Positions 1-5,344 of a DNA stretch of 5,344 bases are shown here, one piece after another. Numbering within the stretch: the first letter of the stretch is position 1; every line of letters begins with the position of its first letter. The notes beneath the pieces were generated by a model, which had not been told where the DNA came from, ran no database searches, and worked only from the letters and a program-made list of their open reading frames with translations. The stretch lies in contig JAHRWI010000147.1 of the NCBI GenBank assembly GCA_019090225.1, forward strand, positions 1-5,344. Reading direction: 5' to 3'. The position numbers and the translations under genes were made by a program. The DNA is from Porticoccaceae bacterium. Lineage in GTDB: Bacteria; Pseudomonadota; Gammaproteobacteria; Pseudomonadales; Porticoccaceae.

Positions 1-966
1 CTTGAAGCATTGCTGGCTGCGACCGAAGAACAACTCAACGCAAGCAAATACTTTCAGCAACCTGAGGCATTGGCCTATATCGAAACCATGCAGGAGGCCC
101 TGCTAAGCACCGGCATCGTCGGCAAAAGTAATTCGGTAACAGACGTGGTTAAAACTGTATATCGCGAACTCAATGAAGGTAGGGCAGATTATTATCGGAT
201 TCCCGACTCTTCCGCCGCCGTCGCTCAGACCCTACTCAGCTATCAGTCATCCCACCGGCCTCAGGATCTATGGCGCATGGTCACTCCGAATCAGCGTTCT
301 GCCTCAATATGGCTGCAGTTAAAAAGCGGCAATAACGTCGATATGACCCAGGTCGTAGATTTTGTCGATGATTACCTGTTAAGCCATCCTCTGCCGCCAG
401 GCGTAGAAATGCGCTGGGCAGGCCTAACCTACATCAATGTGGTTTGGCAGGAAGCCATGGTAAAAGGCATGGTCGGCAGCCTGCTGGGTGCCTTTGTCGT
501 AGTGTTTATTATGATGGTTGTGCTGTTTCGCTCTATCCTGTTTGGCATTCTGGCGATGATCCCCCTGTCAGCGACAATTTTGTTTATCTACGGCATCGTC
601 GGCTGGACTGGCAAGGACTATGATATGCCGGTGGCCATTTTATCGGCGCTGTCGCTGGGACTATCGGTAGATTTCGCCATCCATTTTGTCCAGCGTATGC
701 GGGAGATGGTCGACAAACACGGCAGCTTTGCAAAGGCCATTCCGCTGATGTTTGAAGAACCAGCCCGCGCTATTTCAAGGAATGCCATTGTTATTGCGGT
801 CGGCTTCCTGCCCCTGTTGTTATCACCTCTGGTGCCATACAACACTGTAGGCATGTTCCTGGCAGCGATTATGATAATTTCCTGCCTCACTACCCTGGTC
901 ATCCTGCCCATATTGATGACCTATCTGAAACGCTTCCTGTTTAAGTCAGGCGAGGTAAACCCATAA
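1..966 (+). CDS. RND-superfamily (MMPL-like) exporter, C-terminal part
   Basis: The reading frame is open from base 1, so the N-terminus lies outside the window; 321 residues are seen. Residues ~1-150 are soluble and look like the end of the second periplasmic loop. Five hydrophobic segments follow, at about residues 155-175, 179-200, 211-230, 260-278 and 283-306, matching TM8-TM12 of an RND permease. The TM10 segment carries SLGLSVDFAIHF with an acidic residue (Asp, about 224), the position where RND/MMPL proteins keep their proton-relay acid. The following EPARAISRNA stretch resembles the cytoplasmic link before TM11. It is expected to be a proton-driven inner-membrane exporter. The stop codon overlaps the start of the LolA-like gene, so the two are surely cotranscribed. 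The partner genes argue for lipid or hydrophobic cargo rather than a drug pump with an adaptor, but the substrate is unknown. The C-terminus is complete; family confidence is high. Confidence 0.9.
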   Translation, partial: LEALLAATEEQLNASKYFQQPEALAYIETMQEALLSTGIVGKSNSVTDVVKTVYRELNEGRADYYRIPDSSAAVAQTLLSYQSSHRPQDLWRMVTPNQRSASIWLQLKSGNNVDMTQVVDFVDDYLLSHPLPPGVEMRWAGLTYINVVWQEAMVKGMVGSLLGAFVVVFIMMVVLFRSILFGILAMIPLSATILFIYGIVGWTGKDYDMPVAILSALSLGLSVDFAIHFVQRMREMVDKHGSFAKAIPLMFEEPARAISRNAIVIAVGFLPLLLSPLVPYNTVGMFLAAIMIISCLTTLVILPILMTYLKRFLFKSGEVNP

Positions 967-1784
967 TGAAAAACCTACCAAATCTAATTGGACTGATTGT
1001 CCTGGCCTTTGTTACAAACCTTGCCCTTGCCGATGAAACCGACGTCGAGCAAATCGTAAGTCAGGCTAACCATGTCGCCTTTTATCAGGGCAAGGATGGC
1101 CGCGCCGAATCCCGCATGTTGATCACCGACGGCGGCGGTAATAAACAAGTTAGGCAATTTACGATCTTGCGCAAAGACCGCCTTACCAAAGACAACAGCA
1201 CACAGAATGACGCTGACCAGGATTTCCTGGTCTTGTTTAGCCGACCGGCAGATGTGCGCAACACCCTGTTTCGCGTCGTAAAACATACCGACACTGATGA
1301 TGACCGCTGGCTGTACCTGCCCGGCCTGGGTCTAGTCAAACGAATATCCTCCGGTGACAAAAGAACCAGTTTTGTCGGTTCGCATTTTTTTTATGAAGAC
1401 ATCTCAGGTCGCAGCCTGACAGCGGATAAACATGAAATAATCGAAACCACCGATCAACACTACGTAGTTAAAAATATTCCGCTAAACCCCAACAGCGTTG
1501 AATTCGCGTCCTACACGGTGTGGATCGATAAACATAACTGGATGCCGGTAAAAACCGAATACACCGATTCAGCTGGCAAAGTATATCGCCGCATCGAAGC
1601 ACTAAAAATAGAAGATATCGATGGTTTTGCCACCGCCACCCGGATGCAGGCCTCCGATCTTCGCTCAGGTGGCTCGACCCTCACCGAAATGCGCTATATT
1701 CAATACGACCTGGGCTTGCCAGACGATATTTTTTCCGAGCGCTCCCTGCGTAACCCACCTCAACAATGGTTCAAACGGAAATAA
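966..1784 (+). CDS. LolA-like 'outer membrane lipoprotein-sorting' family periplasmic protein
   Basis: This 272-residue protein begins with a clear Sec signal peptide (hydrophobic core about residues 7-20, likely cut after LALA, residue ~22) with no lipobox cysteine, so it should be soluble in the periplasm. The family is recognised from RWLYLPGLGLVKRI (about 114-127), SGDKRTSFVGSHFFYED (about 129-145) and a C-terminal DDIFSERSLRNPP (about 253-265). These are typical of the LolA-like family often annotated as 'outer membrane lipoprotein-sorting protein'. The family has the open beta-barrel fold of LolA/LolB and commonly sits next to MMPL/RND exporters. It is not LolA itself: it is longer than the usual ~200 residues and its neighbours are not lol genes. 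The ATG overlaps the upstream TAA by one base, with GAGG at 952-955 as a ribosome-binding site, which fixes the start. A role carrying a lipid-like cargo between pump and outer membrane is inferred from context. Confidence 0.88.
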   Translation: MKNLPNLIGLIVLAFVTNLALADETDVEQIVSQANHVAFYQGKDGRAESRMLITDGGGNKQVRQFTILRKDRLTKDNSTQNDADQDFLVLFSRPADVRNTLFRVVKHTDTDDDRWLYLPGLGLVKRISSGDKRTSFVGSHFFYEDISGRSLTADKHEIIETTDQHYVVKNIPLNPNSVEFASYTVWIDKHNWMPVKTEYTDSAGKVYRRIEALKIEDIDGFATATRMQASDLRSGGSTLTEMRYIQYDLGLPDDIFSERSLRNPPQQWFKRK

Positions 1785-1791
1785 CAGCACC

Positions 1792-3141
1792 ATGCTAATC
1801 ACTCGCCAGCTTGCGCTAATTGCACTCTTGCTACTTTGTCCGGCACTAGCTTCTGCTCTAGAGTCTTCTGAAAACCTGACTCAAACCGATAGTTGGAGCG
1901 AAAGCGAAGGAAATGAGTGGGATAACGAAGACTGGGGCAGCGACGAGGAATCCGAACACATCATTCACGGTTTCGTCGAAGCCGCTTACGGAACCCGCCT
2001 ACACAGCAATCAATGGTTAGATCGACACGACACCCTCAACGAAGCGCGCTTACGTCTCGACTATTCCCACTACTTTGGCGCAGTCTATGGCAGCTACAAG
2101 GGTGATTTTCTGGTCGACGATCTTGCCTGGAATGGCCCCTTTATCGAAACCCAGACACGTGAGGCGCTCTTACGATTTTCATTTAGCCAAAACAGCGACA
2201 TTCAGCTCGGTCGCCAGATACTCACCTGGGGTACCGGCGACTTAGTCTTCCTTAACGACCTCTTCCCTAAAAACTGGGTAGCGTTTTTTTCAGGTCGGGA
2301 AATGGAATACCTGAAAGCACCATCCGATGCGATCAAATTCAGCTACTTCAATAAACTCGCCAATATAGACCTGGTATGGAGTCCAGAATTTGACCCCGAT
2401 ACCTATATGCGCGGAGAACGATTTAGCTACTTTTCGCCGCTCGCTGACAGTATCGTCGCCGCGCCACCCAGGCTTTCCGTTGACGAGCCAGATACTGGCC
2501 TGGACGATGGCGAACTGGCACTACGACTTTACAAAACCATCAAAGGTTACGAGTGGGCTGTTTATGGTTATCACGGTTACTTCAAAAGTCCTGTCGGCTT
2601 TGATCCCAGAAGTGGACTCAATTATTTCCCAAAACTTTCCTCCGTGGGCGCCAGTGTGCGCGGCACGGTTGGGCGTGGTATCGGTAATATGGAAATTGCC
2701 TGGTACCAGTCCGAGCAAGACCGCGACGGCACCGACCCGTTTATTCCCAATAGCCAATTACGCTTTTTAAGCGGCTACGAACAAGAGCTGATTACCCGCC
2801 TCACCCTGGGTTTGCAGTACTACCTGGAATGGACTCAGGATTATGACCAGCTAAAGGATAATTCTCTGCTGCCCGATAAAGAACCCGAAGAATATCGGCA
2901 TGTGCTCACTACTCGAATCAACTACCGCTCCCCCCAGGAAAAATTAACCCTTTCACTCTTTGTGTTTTACTCTCCTACGGACGATGATTTTTTTGCCTTA
3001 CCAAAACTTATTTATCGACTGTCCGATTCATGGTCCAGCGAAGTCGGCATTAATATTATGGGTGGCAAAGAGGATTTTACTTTCTTTGGCCAATTTGAAG
3101 AAAACAGCAGTGTCTTTACCCGAATAAGATATAGCTTTTGA
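1792..3141 (+). CDS. Predicted outer-membrane beta-barrel protein with acidic N-terminal segment
   Basis: The frame stays open upstream into the previous gene, but ATG 1792 is chosen. It starts a classic signal peptide (LALIALLLLCPALASA, cleavage near residue 22) and lies 7 bases after the preceding stop; the ribosome-binding site is weak (GGAA at 1777-1780). The product is 449 residues. After the signal comes a strongly acidic, Trp/Ser-rich stretch (about residues 33-56). The rest is a series of alternating amphipathic strands with many aromatic residues. It ends in RIRYSF, with aromatics at -1 and -3 and a hydrophobic residue at -5, the usual outer-membrane assembly signal. A conserved-looking strand/turn reads GRQILTWGTGDLVFLNDLFP (about 140-159), similar in style to DUF1302- or alginate-export-like barrels; I cannot fix the exact family. 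Cys16 in the signal does not form a good lipobox. As third gene of the exporter operon it is probably the outer-membrane partner; the cargo is unknown. Confidence 0.82.
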   Translation: MLITRQLALIALLLLCPALASALESSENLTQTDSWSESEGNEWDNEDWGSDEESEHIIHGFVEAAYGTRLHSNQWLDRHDTLNEARLRLDYSHYFGAVYGSYKGDFLVDDLAWNGPFIETQTREALLRFSFSQNSDIQLGRQILTWGTGDLVFLNDLFPKNWVAFFSGREMEYLKAPSDAIKFSYFNKLANIDLVWSPEFDPDTYMRGERFSYFSPLADSIVAAPPRLSVDEPDTGLDDGELALRLYKTIKGYEWAVYGYHGYFKSPVGFDPRSGLNYFPKLSSVGASVRGTVGRGIGNMEIAWYQSEQDRDGTDPFIPNSQLRFLSGYEQELITRLTLGLQYYLEWTQDYDQLKDNSLLPDKEPEEYRHVLTTRINYRSPQEKLTLSLFVFYSPTDDDFFALPKLIYRLSDSWSSEVGINIMGGKEDFTFFGQFEENSSVFTRIRYSF

Positions 3142-3196
3142 TAAACAACCCTCAGCTTGAAAGTGACAAACTCAGGCTTATTTACCGGAGAACACC

Positions 3197-3568
3197 ATGA
3201 CCAACGCCCAGCAATTTATTCAACAAGCCAAAGCCAAAGTTCGCTGCATTGAACTCCCACAAGCTCGTGAACTACTCAGCAGCGGCAATATCACTTTGCT
3301 CGATGTCAGAGAAAAAATAGAACATGACGCAGGTCATATCGAAGGTTCAAAGCATATTTCTCGCGGCGTGCTAGAAATGCAGATAGAAAATCACCCAGAT
3401 TTTCAGAACAAAGACGCGGCCGTTATTGTCTACTGCAAATCTGGCGGCCGCTCCGCCCTCGCTGCAGCAAGACTTCAGGAGATGGGTTTTACTCAGCTCT
3501 ACAGCCTCGAAGGTGGCTTTGACGACTGGAGCAAAGATCAGGCGGTACCGGAAGGTATTAACGATTAA
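3197..3568 (+). CDS. Single-domain rhodanese (sulfurtransferase-like protein)
   Basis: This 123-residue protein has no signal peptide, so it is cytoplasmic. It contains one rhodanese domain: LLDVRE (about 34-39), GHIEGSKHISRG (about 47-58), then the active-site loop C80-K-S-G-G-R85. The loop's catalytic cysteine would carry a persulfide. The six-residue loop is the sulfurtransferase size rather than the longer phosphatase-like one. The C-terminal GGFDDW motif (about 106-111) is also typical. Rhodaneses move sulfane sulfur between donors such as thiosulfate or glutathione persulfide and acceptors such as cyanide, glutathione or proteins. The start is supported by GGAG at 3187-3190, six bases before the ATG. 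It lies 55 bases after the beta-barrel gene with no terminator visible between them, so read-through is possible. Functionally it fits the persulfide dioxygenase and YeeE/YedE genes downstream. The true sulfur donor and acceptor are not known. Confidence 0.95.
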   Translation: MTNAQQFIQQAKAKVRCIELPQARELLSSGNITLLDVREKIEHDAGHIEGSKHISRGVLEMQIENHPDFQNKDAAVIVYCKSGGRSALAAARLQEMGFTQLYSLEGGFDDWSKDQAVPEGIND

Positions 3569-3580
3569 TTGATCATTTAT

Positions 3581-3603
3581 CGAGGCAACTTTTACCGAGG
3601 TAA
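3581..3603 (+). repeat. Short direct repeat CGAGGYAA
   Basis: CGAGGCAA (3581-3588) and CGAGGTAA (3596-3603) are near-identical octamers, 15 bases apart. The second supplies the GAGGT that acts as a good Shine-Dalgarno sequence for the ATG at 3610. It may be a small duplication of a ribosome-binding region or chance. No function is claimed. Confidence 0.3.
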
Positions 3604-3609
3604 TAAGCT

Positions 3610-3767
3610 ATGAATAATGGCCTGCCTTTTCTACAAAGGGTGCTGTTTTAAAAGCTGCTGCTACCAGAAAAGTAGAGGGCACCATTATTAACAAGCTTCG
3701 CAACTGGGCTCCTGGCCTACTTGCAGCAGGGTACGTAACCATCATTTGCTTATTAGTTGGTAATTGA
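3610..3767 (+). pseudogene. Possible small membrane-protein gene broken by a one-base frameshift
   Basis: An ATG at 3610 has a good ribosome-binding site (GAGGT, 3597-3601, 8-base spacing), but its frame stops after 13 codons at 3649-3651. A second frame continues from the TTTT run (3627-3630) to a TGA at 3765-3767 and looks protein-like: a basic stretch (TRKVEG, NKLR) and then one hydrophobic helix, WAPGLLAAGYVTIICLLVG. That frame has no ATG, GTG or TTG start of its own. Joining the two with one extra T in the run gives a continuous 52-residue protein with a single C-terminal membrane segment. The span is exactly one base short of an intact gene. It may be a real decaying gene, a sequencing error in a homopolymer, or programmed -1 frameshifting, although the local CCTTTTC is not a classic slippery heptamer. 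The family is not recognised. It lies between the rhodanese and the sulfur operon. Confidence 0.4.
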
Positions 3768-3951
3768 CAGTTCACCAGAAAATCAAGGCGGGCTATAGCT
3801 GCTTAGTCGCCTCCACGCACCGTGTCAGTGAGTACGGTTTTAAAAATCGGAACCTGGAATCAACCTGCTTCATCTTTCGATTCCAAAAAAGCATAAAAAC
3901 AAACCATTTATTCCTGATTAGGATCAAAAAAGGAGCACAAACTGCTTCCAC
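3768..3951. other. AT-rich intergenic stretch, no gene recognised
   Basis: No convincing coding signal, tRNA or terminator was found here. The only structure seen is TGGAATC (3855-3861) paired with GATTCCA (3879-3885), a 7-bp stem with a 17-base loop. It is followed by an A run, not a T run, on this strand, so it is not a rho-independent terminator for the upstream genes. The stretch probably serves as upstream spacer to the sulfur operon promoter. Confidence 0.5.
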
Positions 3952-3975
3952 GTATATTAAATTATGATAATATAC
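3952..3975. promoter_or_regulatory. Candidate operator (ArsR-family BigR/SqrR/YgaV type) overlapping promoter -10 region
   Basis: GTATATTA (3952-3959) and TAATATAC (3968-3975) form a perfect 8-bp inverted repeat separated by 8 bases (AATTATGA). It sits 39 bases before the start of the persulfide dioxygenase gene. The -10-like hexamers GATAAT (3966-3971) and TATACT (3971-3976) lie inside or across the right arm, so a bound protein would block RNA polymerase. No good -35 is visible at the proper distance. Persulfide-sensing ArsR-family repressors bind AT-rich palindromes in front of just this kind of gene. As I recall, SqrR sites have the form ATTC-N8-GAAT; the core here is ATTA-N8-TAAT with the same spacing. 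Without a T tract it is not a terminator. The regulator gene is not in the window, so its identity is inferred. Confidence 0.6.
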
Positions 3976-4014
3976 TAACTTAATGCGACAGCAACTCACG
4001 CGGGAATAAGCATT

Positions 4015-4863
4015 ATGGAAGTAAAAACTTATTTTGATCAGGACACTGCCACCTTCACTCATCTGGTCTGGGATGATAAGTCCATGCAGGCAGCGATAAT
4101 CGATCCCGTTCTAGACTTTGATTTCGAAACGGGGCGGACATCAACCGAGGCCATTGAAATGGTCCTACAGGATCTCAAGGCTCTCGGTTTAACGCTGAGT
4201 TATATTCTCGAAACCCATGCCCATGCAGATCATCTATCGGCTGCGCCTTTTGTTAAAGAGCAATGTGGCGGCCAAACAGGCATCGGGGCAAAAATTCCAG
4301 CGGTTCAGGAGGTGTTTAAAGCCATTTTTAACCTGGATGACCTTGCGGTCGATGGCAGTCAATTCGATCTACTATTGAACGAAGGTGACAGCCTGCCTCT
4401 GGGCGAACTAACTATCAGAGCGCTGGAGACCCCAGGTCACACGCCAGCCTGTTTGTCTTATCAAATCGGTGATGCCATCTTTGTCGGTGATACTTTGTTT
4501 TCACCGGGATATGGCACCGCTCGTGCAGACTTTCCCGGTGGCAATGCCAGCACGCTGTATCGATCCATAGAGCGCTTACTAGGTTTCCCCGATGACACGC
4601 GCCTGTTCCTTTGTCACGACTATCCCGAAGCTGGTGCGCCACCGGAGTCCGTCCATACCGTCACCGAGCAAAAAGCACGCAACGTTCATTTACAGGGGCA
4701 GGGGAAGGGCGATTACGTAAAACTACGCACCAATCGAGACGCGCAACTGGCGCTGCCACACCTGATCATACCGTCGATTCAGGTCAACATAAGAGCCGGT
4801 GCCTTCCCACCTCCCGAAAGCAACGGCATTTCCTATCTAAAAACTCCCCTTAATAAACTCTAA
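4015..4863 (+). CDS. Persulfide dioxygenase-like MBL-fold metallohydrolase (ETHE1/Blh group)
   Basis: This 282-residue cytoplasmic protein has the metallo-beta-lactamase fold. Metal-site residues are all present: HAHADH (His68, His70, Asp72, His73), His142 in PGHTP, Asp159 in VGDT and His201 in LCHDY. The stretch GYGTARADFPGG (about 165-176) matches the GTGRTDF region of ETHE1-type persulfide dioxygenases, with Ala in place of Gly and Thr. The C-terminal PSIQVNIRAGAFPPPESNG and YLKTPLN are typical of the bacterial Blh/persulfide dioxygenase group. These enzymes use a single iron held by two His and one Asp to oxidise glutathione persulfide to sulfite and glutathione. Unlike some relatives there is no fused rhodanese; a separate rhodanese gene lies upstream. 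The start follows GGGAA at 4002-4006. It is the first gene of an operon with YeeE/YedE genes and lies just downstream of a candidate sulfur-responsive operator. Glyoxalase II is less likely given the C-terminal signature. Confidence 0.92.
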   Translation: MEVKTYFDQDTATFTHLVWDDKSMQAAIIDPVLDFDFETGRTSTEAIEMVLQDLKALGLTLSYILETHAHADHLSAAPFVKEQCGGQTGIGAKIPAVQEVFKAIFNLDDLAVDGSQFDLLLNEGDSLPLGELTIRALETPGHTPACLSYQIGDAIFVGDTLFSPGYGTARADFPGGNASTLYRSIERLLGFPDDTRLFLCHDYPEAGAPPESVHTVTEQKARNVHLQGQGKGDYVKLRTNRDAQLALPHLIIPSIQVNIRAGAFPPPESNGISYLKTPLNKL

Positions 4864-4875
4864 CAGGAGCAATTA

Positions 4876-5298
4876 ATGCACCCCTTTATTTTGGCCGCCC
4901 TCGGTGGCGGACTCATCGGCGTCGCCGCTATCATGATGATGGGACTCAAGGGCCGCATCAGCGGTGTTAGCGGCATTTTGACCGGTGCCTTAACCGAACC
5001 CGCTGACGAACGACTTTGGCGCTTACTGTTTGTTGTTGGCATCATTATTGGTGGGGCCATCCCGGTAGCGCTATCCGTGGACTTCAAGCCACCAGAGCCG
5101 GATGCCAGTGTCCTGGTAGTTATCGTCGGTGGTTTACTGGTGGGCCTTGGCACTGGCCTCGGTAGTGGCTGCACCAGCGGCCACGGTATTTGTGGTATTT
5201 CCCGCCTGTCACCGCGCTCGATTGTCGCCACCTGTACGTTTATGGCCGCTGGTTTTATTTGCGTCTATCTACTTCGTCATGTCTTTGGAGTGTTGTGA
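4876..5298 (+). CDS. YeeE/YedE-family sulfur transport half-protein (first of a pair)
   Basis: This 140-residue integral membrane protein has about four hydrophobic segments (roughly residues 3-23, 49-68, 78-97 and 115-138). The family signature GSGCTSGHGICGISRLS holds Cys99 and Cys106; an earlier glycine-rich GRISGVSGILTG lies at about 26-37. YeeE/YedE proteins include the thiosulfate transporter TsuA, where conserved cysteines line the path. The short forms, often annotated as PmpA/PmpB or 'YeeE/YedE thiosulfate transporter', come as adjacent pairs that together make up one full-length protein. The start has AGGAG (4865-4869) six bases ahead and follows the dioxygenase stop by 12 bases. The next gene starts one base after its stop. 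Context suggests passage of thiosulfate, sulfite or another sulfur compound linked to persulfide oxidation; the direction and the exact compound are not known. Confidence 0.93.
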   Translation: MHPFILAALGGGLIGVAAIMMMGLKGRISGVSGILTGALTEPADERLWRLLFVVGIIIGGAIPVALSVDFKPPEPDASVLVVIVGGLLVGLGTGLGSGCTSGHGICGISRLSPRSIVATCTFMAAGFICVYLLRHVFGVL

Positions 5299-5299
5299 T

Positions 5300-5344
5300 A
5301 TGAGTCATCAAAAAGCAGGCAAGCTGATTTCGGCCCTGGCATCC
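5300..5344 (+). CDS. Probable second YeeE/YedE half-protein, first 15 codons only
   Basis: ATG 5300 starts an open frame reading MSHQKAGKLISALAS to the window edge. It lies one base after the stop of the first YeeE/YedE gene, with GGAG at 5287-5290 as ribosome-binding site (9-base spacing). The short Lys-containing start leading into LISALAS resembles the N-terminus of the second member of YeeE/YedE pairs, where a 'SG' and a first membrane helix would follow. Only 15 residues are visible, so the assignment rests mainly on position. Confidence 0.6.
   Translation, partial: MSHQKAGKLISALAS

Noticed and set aside
2390..2770. 126-codon open frame inside the beta-barrel gene
   Set aside because: It is a shadow in another frame of a gene with a clear signal peptide and strand pattern; it has no features of its own.
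3157..3196. Possible promoter for the rhodanese (TTGAAA at 3157, TATTTA at 3179)
   Set aside because: The -10 match is poor (3 of 6), and transcription would start inside the ribosome-binding site spacer, so it could not produce a normal leader.
3764..3799. Perfect -35 hexamer TTGACA at 3764-3769
   Set aside because: No -10 hexamer lies at 16-18 bases; the nearest TATAGC is 24 bases away. It also overlaps the TGA stop of the broken small gene, so it is likely chance.
3855..3885. 7-bp stem TGGAATC/GATTCCA considered as a terminator or tRNA T-arm
   Set aside because: The loop is 17 bases and there is no T tract on the + strand; no acceptor, D or anticodon arms can be built around it.
3764..3967. 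67-codon open frame from a TTG on the plus strand
   Set aside because: It has a weak start, no recognisable protein character, and ends inside the operator palindrome.
3983..4009. Eight-codon leader ORF (MRQQLTRE) ahead of the dioxygenase gene
   Set aside because: It has no Shine-Dalgarno, no run of regulatory codons and no attenuator-like hairpins, so it is probably chance.
3793..4062. 89-codon open frame on the minus strand
   Set aside because: It overlaps the operator and the start of the dioxygenase gene, has no ribosome-binding site that I can see, and its composition (Phe, Tyr, Lys, Arg) just reflects AT-rich DNA.

Overview
The window reads as chromosomal DNA from a Gram-negative bacterium, most likely a gammaproteobacterium. 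The evidence is an outer-membrane beta-barrel protein, a LolA-like periplasmic protein, an RND/MMPL exporter, and a persulfide dioxygenase next to YeeE/YedE sulfur-transport genes. The lineage is inferred from gene content only; no rRNA or other phylogenetic marker is present. All recognised genes are on the + strand.

Region 1 (1-3141) is a tightly packed export-type operon. It holds the C-terminal part of an RND-superfamily (MMPL-like) exporter whose start lies outside the window. Next comes a LolA-like 'outer membrane lipoprotein-sorting' family protein, whose start codon overlaps the exporter's stop (TAATG). Third is a 449-residue predicted outer-membrane beta-barrel protein. Together they form an inner-membrane pump, a periplasmic lipid-binding-fold protein and an outer-membrane protein. 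This suggests movement of a hydrophobic or lipid cargo to or from the outer membrane, but the cargo cannot be read from the sequence.

Region 2 (3197-3568) is a single-domain rhodanese, 55 bases after the beta-barrel gene. Region 3 (3569-4014) is an AT-richer stretch of about 446 bases. It contains a possible small membrane-protein gene broken by a one-base frameshift (3610-3767), a stretch with nothing convincing (3768-3951), and a perfect 8-bp inverted repeat with an 8-base spacer (3952-3975). The repeat overlaps -10-like sequences and looks like an operator for an ArsR-family, sulfide/persulfide-responsive repressor (BigR/SqrR/YgaV type).

Region 4 (4015-5344) is the operon that operator would control: a persulfide-dioxygenase-like metallo-beta-lactamase-fold enzyme, a YeeE/YedE half-transporter with a conserved two-cysteine motif, and the first 15 codons of what is probably the second YeeE/YedE half. 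With the rhodanese, this forms a recognisable reactive-sulfur handling module: sulfane-sulfur transfer, persulfide oxidation, and membrane passage of a sulfur compound. The individual families are known. The less ordinary points are the operator, the broken small gene, and the export trio with an acidic-headed beta-barrel.
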